Made by a program: the position numbers and the translations under genes
The notes under the pieces: generated by a model
Told to the model about the DNA's origin: nothing
Seen by the model: the letters and a program-made list of their open reading frames with translations, nothing else
Database searches by the model: none
Origin: Elysia chlorotica
Taxonomy: Eukaryota; Mollusca; Gastropoda; Plakobranchidae
Assembly: GCA_003991915.1 (NCBI GenBank)
Contig: RQTK01000338.1
Location: forward strand, 353,702-417,701
Direction of reading: 5' to 3'
DNA length: 64,000 bases
Shown: positions 49,951 to 62,655 of the stretch, in pieces
Layout of the letters: each line of letters starts with the position of its first letter
Numbering within the stretch: position 1 is the first letter of the stretch

Positions 49951-51388
49951 GAAAATGCATAGGCTTATGTAAACCCAAATTGTACATTGTAATAACCTGT
50001 GTCTTTGTCCAAACGTCATAGTGGCGCCCACTTTTTAAATAACCAAAGTGGATATTACTAGATACAATTAAACTTCAAAGAAAAATTCGTATTGTAAGTA
50101 TTTTACTAAAGACACACAATTAGAATTAAATTCATAAGAACAACACCAAGTTGAAGAAACAAACAACAAACTCTTCCTGTAAAACTGGTCCGTTATATTT
50201 GGCACGAAGTGAACGCAACAAATGCAAAAATGCACACAATAAATTATTGATCATATAAAAATTTGTTTTACTGATCACGAATTGACTTTTGGAGTACTTG
50301 GTATGTTTAGATAACAACAAAAATAGTTATCTGTTCTCCTGTTAAGAGAGAAGTATATACGTAACAAAATTACTAGATAAGCACAGGAATAGCTTGGAAA
50401 ACAATATCTTAAATCAAGAGTTGCTCTATTACCAGTCTGCACTTTCAAACATTTTCACACCATTTATCCAACATTGCATGCACTCATCATCAAGTTGCTT
50501 AGTGAATATGTTCAGTTTGTTTGTTGTTGCTTAGTATACAGAATCAGCACTATATTGCGAACAGGCCCCAAGAATAACTCTGAAAAGTTTATTTGCTGTC
50601 GCACAGAGAAAGTGCGGTGTTACCATTACTCATGTCTCAGCCGGTCACATTTTATTGATACCGACCCAAACAATAGGGGACATAATTGCCAAAGCAGGAC
50701 TCAAACTACAAATCTCCTCTGTTAGCAGCAGGTGTTTTAATACAGGGCTACCACATCCCCTGAATATATTCAAAGCAACAAAGATAACAACACCTCCAAA
50801 AGTGTGATATATCAGTCTGAGGTATCCGTGTGGTTAATTGATTCTATGTTTTTTTTTATTGGTTTAAGTTTTTCAATCCAATTCCAAAGTAGTAGGATGT
50901 GCTTCCTTGCAAAAGATTTAATAAACTTGCCAAGAAAACAAACAAGATTGATATCATATAGGAAAAGCTTTGTCAGACAAAATATAGAGATGGACTTATT
51001 CAAGTGCTCTTTGATATTTTCAAAATACTTTCATACCTAGTATCAATTTTCCGGTGTTTCATTAAATGTATCAACCACAGCTCTCCAGCCACCTTTTCTC
51101 AAGTTTGTTTCATTCTGTATAAAACCTTGCTTTGATTTCAACTAAAATACTGAATTGCACCGATCTGGTCTAACTAAATCTTCCTTTCATTTCAACTTAA
51201 AAGAGTTTAAACTTTCAACTTCAACCACCAATTCAAAACATCTTGGTTTCCAGAAGATCCTATTCACTCCAGGATAACGTGGAGATCCTATCAGAAATCA
51301 AACCAAGAACAGATACTTTTTTTCACGTTTTGTTCACACTTATAAAGTATGAAAACTTTGCTTTAATTTTAACTTTAAACTTTCGACT
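49951..51388. other. Non-genic stretch downstream of the glycosyltransferase gene
   Basis: A SINE fragment lies at 50598-50762. The part next to 51388 is probably the 3' UTR of the glycosyltransferase gene (minus). No other feature seen. Confidence 0.4.
50598..50762 (-). repeat. SINE fragment
   Basis: It contains CATGTCTCAGCCGGTCACAT, GATACCGACCCAAACAATAG and a decayed tRNA-like head ending GGGCTACCACATCC. Confidence 0.75.
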
Positions 51389-51885
51389 TCAGCCAGCAGA
51401 AGCTTCAGCTTTCTTTTGTAGACTAGACCGCACAAAGTATAAAGTTTCATATTTCTTTTTGTTAAAGCGAGGATCTGGTGTAGCGGTACGATTCTCAAGC
51501 AGCTCCTCCATGCAAGCATAGGCCACGGGATCAATCGTGAGGTCGTATTTGTTGGCCGCCAGGTGGTGCTGGGCAACGATTGTTGGAAGGTCAAGGGCGT
51601 TGAAGTTGCAGATGTTGTGGACAGCTCTGCCGTGGCATATGAACCGGGAGTTTCTGTATGTCCAGAGAATGAATTTGGTCAGGTAGCCTTTCTTCTCGGG
51701 GTCACCTAAACAGACAATTATTTATGGGAGTTATGGTAACATAGTCAGAGAAAAGTTTGTCATTATCTTAAAATAATTTATGTCTTTTCACTTATAAATT
51801 TAAATTGAAAGAACGAACTTGCACGTTCATGTTCAGCATACCCGACAACATGTATAACAACAACGACAACAACAACAACAACAAG

Positions 51886-51946
<61 letters not shown>

Positions 51947-51957
51947 GCAGCAGCAAC

Positions 51958-51995
<38 letters not shown>

Positions 51996-54087
51996 TAATA
52001 ATAACAATTCAAACATATGAATCACTATTGGTCCGATGGTACATGTATTAATTCACTGTTGTCTCACCGGTAAACCCTCCTGGCGATTCAAGGTGGCGGT
52101 TGTGGTACAAATCGTTCAGGCTGGCCCAGTAGTGCTCGTCAGGGCTGTAGGTCTTGGTGCTCCAGAGGAGAAGGTCTCGAGGCCGCTGGTCTTTGAACAG
52201 CCACTCCAGGAACGCCCGGCTGAACGAGTTATATGCTTGGCCTAGAAGGTGTGTGGGGTGTGGGGGGGGGGGGGGGGGGGGCAGGGGGAGAGAAAGAGCA
52301 GCACAAGAAGGAACGGTTTGAGTTTGGTTGGTTGTTTAACGTCCAATGTCAGCACTGCATGAAATATGAAGGACTACAGAATTTCTTTTTAAAGCCTGTA
52401 TTAACACACATGGGAAAGTTATGCTTAAAAGGGGATAAAAGATACTGTAATACAATGTAAAATAAGTAATGTAGTTGGTCTAATGTTCTTTGACAGAGCG
52501 TTAGGTAACCTACAATTAGAGCCCTGTCTGTTTTAGGCAAACGACATTAATTTTTGTGAGGTTGAGTTGAAATGAGTAGTTTTTTAGCATCCAACGTCAG
52601 CATTATATAGGCTATGTTTGGATGGGTCCCATGACTAACATCTGACAATTTTACGTGCTTTCACACAGAGACCCTGCGAGGATACCATGACTACATGAAG
52701 GATTGTGGTAAGCTAGTACTGTAATAAGTTTACAATGTAACGTAAGTAAAGTAGTTGGTCGCATACTCTTCGACAGAGCTTTGGGGAACGAAGTTGAATT
52801 GAGTTGATTGCTTAGTGTCGAACGTCATCACTGTATATCAGGGCTGGCCCAAAACTAACGTCTGACAATTTTACTCTCTGCCACACACGAGACAGTGCGG
52901 TGATCCCATGACTCCTGTGTCAGCCGCTCACATTTTACTGACACTGACCCAACCATAAGGGGATGATATAGGACAAATAACCAATCGTGGGCATAGATAC
53001 AGAAACCTTCCGTTTTGGGAGCCCAAGCCCCTGCCACTTGCGCCAGTTGGCACCAAAAAGAATTATGGGATACATGCCCTGTAATATATTTTAAAGTACT
53101 AACGTTGGCCCCAGACTCTTTGGCAGAGCATTGGGAAAGCAAGTTGAGTTGAGTTGATTGCTTAGCGTCTAACGTCAGCACTATATAAACAACATTGTGG
53201 GCGGGTCCTAAGAGTAACGTCAAACAAATGTACGTGTTACCACGCAGAGACAGTGTGGGAATACCATGACTCCTATCTCAGCCGGTTACACAATACCAAC
53301 ACTGGCTCAACCAGTATGGGACGAAATTGGACAAATGGTTTTTGACAGATCAAGTTGAGTTGAATTGGTTTAAAGTCCAACATTAGCACAATATACGCTA
53401 TATTGTGGGCGGACTTTAAGACTGACGCCTGACAATTTTATGTGCTGCCACACATGAGACAGGGTGGGGATGCCATGACTCTTGTCTCAGCCGGTCATAT
53501 TAAACTAACACCAACCCAACCAGTATGGAGCGAAATCGCAAGGGCTCGAACCCGGACCTTTTTCGTAGGAAGCCGATGTTCTACCCCAGGGCCACGGCGC
53601 GCCTCCTCGGATAGGAGACCAACGATCTACCACTTGCGTCAGCATTCCCCCAACCCCACCCCCAAACACACACAGGCTGGATTTGTGTTGTCGGAGTTCG
53701 TCCTCTACTTTTTGGATCTCGTCGGAATAAAGTGATCGGCTGAGAGAGGAAACCTGGTATACTCACATTGTCTTCGTGTGCCCGCCCATCGGGTAGACCA
53801 AGCTACTATACAATGTATTAAGAAACTACATGTATCTAACAAACAAACAATCCAACCCACTAACCAACCATGAAAACAACGAACCAGCAGACCACCCAAA
53901 CACCCAAACAGTTAACCAGCCGACCAGCCAACCAATTAACCAACCAACCAACCAATGTGACTCACCTTTGACGATGGTGATGTTGTGAGGGGCTGGAGGA
54001 AGATCGACGTCCGTGGCTTTTAGGCGACCGTTGACCAGTTTGTGGACCTGTCCAACAAGGCAGAGAGAGATAGAGAGAGAGATAGAT

Positions 54088-54127
<40 letters not shown>

Positions 54128-56916
54128 AAATTATGAGGCAAGCAAGGTAAATGAAGCATTAGTTGGAGCTTTTACTTTATGAGTATACAGTATATGTAAT
54201 TTATAGTGTGTTAAAATACAACAAGTGCCATAAGGAAGGGGGGGGGGGGGTGAACTGGTCTAATCGGCAAAGCGTTGGTTTCCCATTCCCTCTAGGGACC
54301 ACCTTTGGGTGTTAGCCAATATTATAATGAAAAAAGCTAAGGAAGGAGTCGCCAACCCTGCCACGTATCGGCAGATCTTACATATAGAGGGACGTGGTCG
54401 GTGCCAGTGTAATGGGACCGGCTGAGACAGGTGTCTAGGTATCCTCGCGCAGCACATACAAAATTAATGTCAGATGTTAGTCTTGGGGCCCTTCCACAAT
54501 ATAGCCTGAATAAGGTTGAGGTTGGACATTAAACAGCCAACTTATCTCAACTCAAACTACCTGTAATAATTGACCAGGACATATTGACCGGTCATATTAA
54601 ACTAACCAGTATGGAGCGAAATTGCAAGGGCTCGAACCCGGACCTTTTTCGTAGAAAGCCGATGTTCTACCCCAGGGTTGGGTCGGTGTTAGTTTGGTAT
54701 TCTGATCAGGAATCAGACCAACACCTTCCGATTAGAAGCTACACGCTCTACCGGTGGACCTCCGCACCCCGCAAATGATGAGTGAGAATAATTTGCGACA
54801 GAGGTCAAGATCTAGAGGTCTGGATGCCTTTGGCCAATTATGACACATACTTAAGTAAGACTCAAACGCTTCGCTTTCTACGATTAAAAAAGACAACAAA
54901 TAAACTACAGGTCATTTTTTTCACTCCAACTATTTGGAGACAATATAAACAACTCTGCCGAGTAGATTGATGGCTCGATTAATAGTGCTCTCCGTATATG
55001 ATCTTCCTTGAGAATATAGAGGCAGGTCTTACACTAGGAAAGTTAGCTGCGATGTGAGTTGAGTTCGTTTAACGTCCACTATATATGCTATATTGTGGAC
55101 GGACCCCTTAACTGACGTCTGACAATTTTATGTGCTGACACACACGAGAAAGGGCGGGGATACCATGAATCCTGTCTCAGTCGGTCACATTATACTGACA
55201 CCGACCCAACCAGTTACAGGGGCTGAAAATCGGGACACATACATCTGCAGATCGTGGAATTAGATCCGTGGACCTCCTGTTCTGGAGACCTACGCTCTAC
55301 CACTTGAACCATTTGCCCCTTCCCCAGCTAGGATGTGAAACTGCGAGCTTACTCAAGCTTAAGTGGCAAATAGTTAGTCTTCTAACTCTTCTAATCGGGA
55401 GGTCTCCGGTTCTACTCCCAAGATCAACCAAAAAATCGTTTGTTCAATTTCGTCCCCTACTTGTTGGGTCAATGCCAGTATAATATGCTCGACTTAGGAA
55501 CAAGTCCTGATATCGCCGTGCTGTCTCTGTGTGGCAGCACGCAAAATTGTTAACGTCAGTTTTGGGACCCGTCCACAACATAGCCTATAAAGAGCTAGCT
55601 GACGTTAGACGCTACGGAAGAAAGAAACAAACAAAAGAGTATGTGAAGCTATAAGCATGCATCAAGCATCGAACCCAAACCCCTCACCTTCTGGAAGCGG
55701 GCGGGCACCCTGTGCTGGAACGTCTCGTGGATGTCGTTGAGGCCGTGCAGGGAGGTCAGCAGGAAAATAAACAACGAATTATAGCATTTGTATTAATTGG
55801 TTTCTTCTATCAAATTCTTCTTTGCGACCTGAAGAATGGAGAGAGGAGTGTTCCTGTTAACTACGTGTACCTGATTGAATATTATTATACAGCCAGGTAA
55901 GGGAAATTTACCAAACAAAACAAATTACTATTTGCTTCTTCTTAGTTTGTGCTGTCACTACAAACTGGTTAGGGTGTACATGTTTCAGTATAAAATAAAT
56001 TTTTTTAAAAAGAGACTTGTTACACACTCGCTCAATGCCTCTGTGCGGCAGCACGTAAAAGTGTCAGACTTTAATCTTGGGATCCGTCGCCATATAGAAT
56101 CTTCCATGTGAACCTAGGAGCGATTAAACTAAGAGAGAGTTTCTGCCCAACACAGCACCCGCTGTTTTCAAAACTCACAAGGACGCTCGGTAGTCCAGTC
56201 GCTAGTGCTTGGATTCATGAGCTTATAATTATGAGGTTTGATCCTCAGTTGGTACCCCTATCAAGTAAAACCAAAGACTACATTGCTGTTGATTCAAAAC
56301 TCACAGCGACGGTGCTAGGTATTTCAATTGGGAGCGGGCTGGGCTCATGAGTTGAACGTTCGAAGTTCGATCGCTTTACAGACAGAGACGCAGTCTCCTC
56401 TCTGTATGTGGTTCTTCACGGAAATTAGGAGACGTAAAACCAATTAAAAAGACTAAAAGAAAGCCCTCCTTAGTGTTTCAAAAATACAACAGCAACAACA
56501 ACAACAACACTTCCAAGATAGAGATATCGCAGTGCAGCTATGAATGACGGCAATTCGAAAACACCATTGAGGCTTATAACTGTAGGCCCTCTGGATAGCC
56601 CACTTAGATTTGTCAACTTGCTCAGTTTATAGTGCCGTGGAGTGATGATGATATATGAAGGTTTGAAGTTCAATCCTAAGCCGGCGATCATGACTTCGCA
56701 ATCCCTGGTCATCGGTTTTGCGCTAAGCGTTCATAACTGGGTCATAACTCCGTCTGCCTTTTTCAGGTTCTGTGACCTAAATTTCTTGGAGAATCCTGTA
56801 CGGACACTGAGGAACCAATTGAGACACGAACCACAGACCGTTTGCTAATTAGTCCAAGGCTTTAACTGGCTGAGCTTCTGTAGCTACCCTGATGGTATGA
56901 AACTAATCAAAAGAGT

Positions 56917-56995
<79 letters not shown>

Positions 56996-57088
56996 TAGAA
57001 AAAGTAGAGGTAGATAAAGAATAACCTATTTAGGTAGTCTTAAGAGATAGGCAACAAATAAACACAGGAGGGATTTACAGAGAAACAG

Positions 57089-57130
<42 letters not shown>

Positions 57131-57131
57131 A

Positions 57132-57185
<54 letters not shown>

Positions 57186-58814
57186 TATTCCTCCACAACT
57201 TACTTCCACGATCCCTCCTGCCGCAGCAGCAGCTCCATGCAGTCAATGTCGGCGACCAGTCTGGTCACGTGAGCGTACGTGATTGGATACGGTCGCGGGG
57301 CCAAATGGATGTTGTCAAAACAGTCGGCAAATGACGTCACGGCTCGCTTCAGGCTGTCTGAGGACGCGTGGAATACGCGGGAAGTCAAACATTGGAGTGG
57401 TTATGGTAAGTATTGTGGCAAGATTAGGCTTTATAGAGAGATCTTTCATAAAAATCTCTAAGAAAAAGGCAAATGGAATATGTACTTGTAGGACATCTAA
57501 ATCGACGCAAACGTGTAGAACACGCAGTCTTAACTGGATAAATAGATGGTAAAAAAAGTAGAGGTAGATAAAGAATAACCTATTTAGGTAGTCTTAACAG
57601 ATAGGCAACAAATAAACAGGAGGAATTTAGAATTTTTAAGTTGTCTGAACAAAGAGATGAGTAACGTGCCATAATCACCTATGTCTGGTCTAGACCCGGT
57701 ACTTGATGAATGAATGCATGGTACCTACCAAATTATGTTGAGTTTCGCTGGTTGCTTAACGTCCAACGTCAGCACTATGTGGGCTATAATTATTTTTGAT
57801 GAAAAGAATTATGGATACATGCATTCTAATGCAATATGAAACAAGTAAAGTTGATCGCATACTCTATACGTGCATTCTAATGCAATATGAAACAAGTAAA
57901 GTTGATCGCATACTCTTTGACAAGGCTTTAGAGAACCAAGTTGAATTGAGTCCAGTTGGTTGTTTAGCGTCCAACGTCAGCACTACATAGACTAACGTCT
58001 GACAATTTTACATGCTGCCACACAGAGACAATGCGAGGATACCATGTAAACTGGTCACATAATACTAACACCACTCAATCGGTAGGAGACGAAAATCGGA
58101 CAAATACGTTTTTGAGCCATCGTCGTGTTCGAACCAGCGATCTGATGAATGGCATACCAATGCTCTACTACTTGCTCATCATCTCCAAACACAAGGGTAA
58201 GTAATGGTAATTACAAAGCAGTGGTAGATTTAGACGCCTGTCTTACTGTATTTAGATCCCCCAGAGGGTCGTCTCTTATGATCCTAGTTTATCAAAGAAG
58301 ATGCCTCTGATTAATTTTTACGCCACCCGATATTTCATCAGGAATTATAAAGTGTAGCGACCGGAAAGAAGTAAACAATTGCAGAAATTTCTTGTTTTAA
58401 GATCATTAAGGGACGTTATTGGCTGTTATTCTCAGATTTGTAACGATGGAAAATTTTCACAAATTCTTTAAAACAAACAGCAATAAAAACTACAACACAC
58501 ACACACCTAATAGCAACAGGTTCAAAATGTTAATTCTTAGAAAAGATTCATTTTCAAAACAATGTTCATCATTTGCAAGAAAAACATAGCCTTTTTCAAG
58601 ATCACGATAATATACAAACAAGCGAGAGTCTAGCAGCACATAGACACTTCTTTTGTGACACTACCCTCCATTTCGGTTCAAAAAGTGAAATAAACATCTT
58701 ATTTCTATCAAAATCCAAATCTCAGCTACTTGTAAATGCATTTTTTAAATTGTTTTAATCATTTTTGTTTTTGCCTTTCCAAGATTTCATAGGCACAGAT
58801 AACTACAACAACAA

Positions 58815-58862
<48 letters not shown>

Positions 58863-59690
58863 CCACGACGACGACGACAAAACCAGAAAACAATGAATAC
58901 CCAGAAAGGTACAAACATTCAAGAGCTGCTAGCGGCAGACGACAAACAAACTCCCGTACGTACCCGTAGCCTTACTGTCCACATGGATGCAGAACGAGTG
59001 CTGGGGTCTGTAAAGCGCGCGGACCAGCCGCTCTAAGTGCTCAAAGTCCTTGTGCACCAAGATGACGTGCGCCAGCGGGAAATCCCGCTCCTCCGGAGCT
59101 CCCGGCGTGCCCCTGTAACCCCGGATGTGCTTGAACGCTGTGCAGTTAGAGGTCATGTGTGGAACGGCGTCCTCAGCCAGTGTGGAGAACAGCAGATCCG
59201 GTCGGCTGTTGATCCACGTCTTGTATCGCGTCTGCTCCTCTGGGTCTGCGCGAATTAGCTTCTTACAGTCAAACATCTTTCTCGGGGCGGTCGTGTTGCG
59301 GTGGTAGTCCCAAGTCAGAAGGGGTGGACTCAGCACCGGTTTCAAAATGGCGCCATTGATATGCCTATTATATTTTTTACCACGGCTTCCGGACAGTGCA
59401 GAAATAGCCCCATGTCCGGATTGAGGAATGTTTCGCGGGTTCGAACGACTACCGAACCTTAGTGTGTCTTGGCCTTGGTCAGATGTTGTGTCCGTTAAGG
59501 CGAGGTTTTCACCTCTGTTTGAGAATCCGTGGAGGTAGAACCGGCCATACAGTTGGAGGCTGATGACAAACAGCGTGAAGCTGGACGCAAACACACACAT
59601 CAAAATATACACATGGAGACCGCGCCGAGTTAGCTGGAAACTGCTACACCATCTTCTGACAGACATTTTCTTCCAGCCCTCCATGATCAA
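51389..59690 (-). CDS. GT14 beta-1,6-N-acetylglucosaminyltransferase (core 2 GnT / GCNT-like), exon 3 incomplete
   Basis: This family adds GlcNAc in beta-1,6 linkage to O-glycan cores in the Golgi. Exons, 5' to 3': 59690-58964, 57357-57204, 55762-55688 (3' part only), 54047-53966, 52241-52068, 51705-51389. It is a type II membrane protein: short cytosolic tail, one membrane segment (about residues 25-47), stem, then the catalytic domain. Diagnostic pieces are PLAHVILVHKDFEHLERLV with FCIHVDSK, SFADCFDNIH with VADIDCMELLL, VVNGK-like VHKLVNGRLK, TYSPDEHYWASL (its E corresponds to the catalytic Glu of mouse C2GnT-L), and AQHHLAANKYDLTIDP with a late ACMEELL cysteine. The roughly 21 residues between SWK (exon 2) and LTSLHGLND (exon 3), normally YxINL..DFP.KTN, were not found; the sequence before 55762 turns AT-rich with no acceptor. 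So the gene may be damaged, misassembled here, or split by an exon I missed. Introns are full of SINEs. Confidence 0.85.
51860..52008. repeat. (AAC)n then (AAT)n microsatellite
   Basis: A long AAC run passes into an AAT run, in the last intron of the glycosyltransferase gene. Poly-Asn and poly-Leu frames here are not genes. Confidence 0.95.
52440..53345 (-). repeat. Tandem array of SINE-containing units (about 0.28-0.35 kb each)
   Basis: Three consecutive units (about 52440-52700, 52710-53060, 53065-53345) each begin with a spacer of the form ACTGTAATA..ATGTAA...AAGTA..GTAGTTGGTC...CTTTGACAGAGC.TT and then carry a SINE body (CGTCAGCACTATATA, TCTGACAATTTTA, GTCTCAGCCGGT). A further SINE follows at 53352-53610, and a related unit occurs at 57790-58185. 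Confidence 0.65.
53352..53610 (-). repeat. SINE copy
   Basis: Full body with TAAAGTCCAACATTAGCAC, CTTGTCTCAGCCGGTCATAT and CCAACCCAACCAGTATGG, and the tRNA-like head on the right (GGGCTCGAACCCGGACC, then a box A remnant near GATGTTCTACCCCAGGG). Confidence 0.8.
54060..54122. repeat. (GA)n microsatellite
   Basis: GA-dinucleotide run just upstream (in gene sense) of glycosyltransferase exon 4. Confidence 0.9.
54251..54560 (+). repeat. SINE copy, plus orientation
   Basis: The head-like GTGAACTGGTCTAATCGGCA starts it. Then GGACCGGCTGAGACAGGTGT, GCGCAGCACATACAAAATT and the terminal TCTCAACTCAAAC follow. It faces the minus-strand copy at 54592-54780. Confidence 0.7.
54592..54780 (-). repeat. SINE fragment
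   Basis: It carries CGGTCATATTAAACTAACCA, GGGCTCGAACCCGGACC and GCCGATGTTCTACCCCAGGG. It is nearly identical in part to the copy at 53352-53610. Confidence 0.7.
55057..55615. repeat. Two SINE copies in inverted orientation
   Basis: A minus-oriented copy (55057-55320) has the body and a head (GACCTCCTGTTCTGGAGACC...CTCTACCACTTGAACC). A plus-oriented copy (about 55365-55615) follows, ending GCCTATAAAGAGCTAGCTGA. They lie directly on the 3' side (in gene sense) of the incomplete glycosyltransferase exon 3. Confidence 0.7.
56917..57181. repeat. (GA)n microsatellites flanking glycosyltransferase exon 2
   Basis: Two GA-rich blocks (56917-56992 and 57094-57181) are separated by the first copy of an 83-bp direct repeat. 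Confidence 0.9.
56993..57628. repeat. Direct repeat pair flanking glycosyltransferase exon 2
   Basis: The segment GGTAGA..AAGTAGAGGTAG...AATAACCTATTTAGGTAGTC...CAACAAATAAAC occurs at 56993-57075 and again at 57544-57628 with few differences. Coding exon 2 (57204-57357) lies between. Confidence 0.8.
57790..58185 (-). repeat. SINE-containing unit with a short internal duplication
   Basis: TGCATTCTAATGCAATATGA ... AAGTTGATCGCATACTC is present twice in a row (about 57820-57868 and 57871-57915). A SINE body and degraded head follow to 58185. Confidence 0.7.
58803..58862. repeat. (AAC)n microsatellite
   Basis: AAC trinucleotide run in the first coding intron of the glycosyltransferase gene. Confidence 0.9.
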
Positions 59691-60719
59691 TCGAATAATT
59701 AATCAATCAATCAATCAATCAATCAATCGACCTATTTCAGTTCTTGGACGAGACATTTTTTAGAAATTTTTTTGTTTAATTGGTTCCATAACATACATCT
59801 TCAGAAATGAGGCTATGATGTTGTTGTATATTATAGACATTTTCTTAGAGTAGCCTTAGACGAATTAACGTTTTTGTCTCAGCCTGTCACATTATAATGA
59901 TACCGAATCACCAATTTGGAAGAAGACGAATTGGTTGAGATTCGAACCTCCTGATCAGAAACCTCGCAATCTACCGACTCGCCAGAGATTTTTCATCTAA
60001 ATCTTGAGCTCTTGAAGAAGGCCAAGTGCTGTTGTTGTCTGAACAGTCTTCCGGTGTGGTTAATCCAGTGGTGCCCGTAATGTCAGTCTGTACAGGATCT
60101 GAAATTAAAAAAAATAACTGTAGTTAATACGAAAGCGAGGCTTCCAAAAATAGAAGGCAATGTCACCGGAGTAGACAAAAATGTTCACAAAGAGTCCAAT
60201 TGAATTATACCAATAAAATAGTAGGATCACTTGGATCATTTCTCATTATTGCAGCGTAGGCTGAGTAGGCTGAACAAAAACTCCTCCCTAAGTATCAGTC
60301 TGAACTAACTACGGTAATGATTTACTAGAGATAGATTAATGTTACCCTTATCACGTTCACTCCGATCATTTCGGTGACTTGGCCTGTTCTTAGAGAGGCC
60401 TCATATGAAATTAATCAAGTGACACCCCCATGAACAAAATTGCACGAGGAAAACACGAAAGACGGAAAATATATGACTTAAGAAAAACAAATATTGACCT
60501 ATACGGTATTGAAATATGATTTACGAAGATAAACATGTCACACAAAGCGAAAAACATGGCTCTAAAAGGGAAACGTGGTTGGGTGACTTTCAGAGGAAAA
60601 AAAGAACACGACGTACAAAGAGAAAAAAGAAAAAAAGAAGAAGAAGAAGAAGAAAAACACGCACATAGACATACGCCCTATAGAATGTCTGATCACCCCG
60701 TTTCGAATTTATTCTCTGC
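59691..60719. other. Upstream flank of the glycosyltransferase gene
   Basis: An AATC tetranucleotide run (about 59697-59728) and a decayed SINE fragment (about 59876-59990, GTCTCAGCCTGTCACATTAT). The 5' UTR and promoter of the minus-strand gene should lie here, but I see no clear promoter element. Confidence 0.4.
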
Positions 60720-60880
60720 ATAGAGTTGAGTTGAGTTGAGTTTAACGTCCAACATCAGCACTATATAGGCTATATTTTGGACGAGCACCAAGACTGATGT
60801 CTGACAATTTTATGTGCTGCCACACACGAGACAGGGCAGGGATACCATGACTTCTGTCTCAACCGGTCACACTCTCTGCA
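60720..60880 (-). repeat. SINE fragment (tail half)
   Basis: It starts with the tail repeat GAGTTGAGTTGAGTTGAGTT, then TAACGTCCAACATCAGCAC and GTGCTGCCACACACGAGAC. The tRNA-like head is missing. Confidence 0.8.
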
Positions 60881-61214
60881 TAAAGAAACACGATAGAATC
60901 AGTGAAATTATTATTTTATTTTCTAACGGATAAAAAAAACACACAAACAAAACCACATTTTCCCTCTCATTTTCATTCGTCAATCGCCGATTAGATATTT
61001 TCTATTCCCATTGTTAGCTCATTCATCTTTATGTCAATCATCTGAATGTATCAATTTGTCTACTTTTTCATCCACCAACCGTAAATTGGGTGATATTAAT
61101 TTTAGTTCTCTTTGGTTCCCGAACAATCCTATATGAAGACGGAACCTTAGCGCTATAGCTGAGGTTCGAACAACAAACCTCCTGTTCGTAAGGAAAGAGC
61201 ACAACCGTCACGCG

Positions 61215-61560
61215 CGGTGAATTGAGTTGAGTTCATTTGGTTCACTTAACGTCCAATGTCAGTACTAAATATGCTTTATTGTTGACGAGTCCGAAAACTA
61301 AGTTCTGACAATTTTACGCGCTGCTACACATAGACAGTGCGGGTTAAACCAGGACGTCTGTCTCAGTCGGTCACAACTGCTACACATAGACAGTGCGGGT
61401 TATACCAGGACGTCTGTCTCAGTCGGTCACAATACACTGAGACTAACCGAACCAATAAGGGTCGAAATTGTACAATAAATGTTTGACTGATCGCGGGTTT
61501 CGAACCGTGGACCTTCCGATGGGATATCAATGCTCTACCATTTGAGCCAGTTCGCCCCAA
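61215..61560 (-). repeat. SINE copy with an internal 55-bp duplication
   Basis: The block CTGCTACACATAGACAGTGC ... GTCTCAGTCGGTCACAA is present twice in tandem (about 61321-61375 and 61376-61430). The head on the right has TTTCGAACCGTGGACC and CTCTACCATTTGAGCC. An AC microsatellite (61561-61587) abuts it. Confidence 0.8.
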
Positions 61561-61784
61561 ACACACACACACACACACACACACACGCATCCATTTCCCT
61601 ACTTCATTTACAATGCATCCATCAATCGTCACTCCGTTGTAAATTAGCCTAAATACAGTGTAGAACTGAGATAGTTCACTGTTCAACTGAAGTGAGGTAT
61701 GTATAGACAGCTGAATATGGTATGTGCCTGGTTATCACTGGCGATACACGAATGTAGGATTTGTTGTGTAGTCACTCTGATGTA

Positions 61785-62020
61785 GCGAGTTGAGTTGAGT
61801 TGAGTTGGTTTTAACGTCCAACATCAGCGCTATATAGGATATATTGTGGACGAGCCCCAAGACTCACATCTGGCAATTTTATGCGCTGCCACACACGAGA
61901 CAGTCGTTCACATTAAACTGACATCAGTAGGGAGCGAAATCGCCAGGGCTCGAACCCACCTTTTGCGTCGGAAGCCGATGTTCTACCCCAGGGCGCCCCC
62001 CCCCCCCCTTTTTTTTTGAT
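61785..62020 (-). repeat. SINE copy bounded by poly-C/poly-T
   Basis: It has the tail GAGTTGAGTTGAGTTGGTTT, body, and head with GGCTCGAACCCACC and GATGTTCTACCCCAGGG. Confidence 0.8.
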
Positions 62021-62359
62021 GTAGCGAATAGTCATGCGAATAAGAAGTCTCAAGGCGAGTTATCAGATACCACGAATTTGTTCTCACTAACCAATATGTG
62101 AAGCTACGTTTATCTTTTCTTTGAATAAAATTAATGGATTAAAGCTTTTGGTTAATATTAAGTATAATTAACTTAAATATAACTAAATCAATCAATCGTT
62201 TTGCGTTATATTATTTTGTTTCTGTGACTCACGGTAGTAACGTCTTGTCAATCAATCACGTTTCTTTCTTTATTTATATTTTTTATACCCTAAACTAAAC
62301 CTGGGAACTAGGGCAGGAGGAGCATCAAATACATCAAGGAGAGCACAGCCTCCTCAACC

Positions 62360-62655
62360 CCCCCCCCCCCCCCCCCTCACACTGAAACCACACACACTCA
62401 TAAACAACACAAACCATCTCCCATCCTCACTCCTCAACCTCTCATTTTTTTTCTCAAAAACCTATAAACTTTTCACGCACAATTTTTATGTTTTTACTAC
62501 TCAGAGAGATAAAGGAGTCACCGTTGCTACTAGTATAGATTCTAATGCATTAACTGTCTCAAGACATCATGGGCACAATATAGCTGTAACCGTGCTGACG
62601 TGCCGTAAAACAAACTCACTCACTCACTCACTCGCTCACTCACTCACTTACTCAC
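62360..62655. repeat. Poly-C run and a dispersed-repeat tail ending in (CACT)n
   Basis: Poly-C at about 62360-62378. Later CATCATGGGCACAATATAGC and GTGCCGTAAAACAAACTCAC run into CACT repeats (62618-62652), a tail form frequent in molluscan dispersed repeats. Confidence 0.6.

Noticed and set aside
51792-52025. Poly-Leu and poly-Asn frames
   Set aside because: AAC/AAT microsatellite in an intron.
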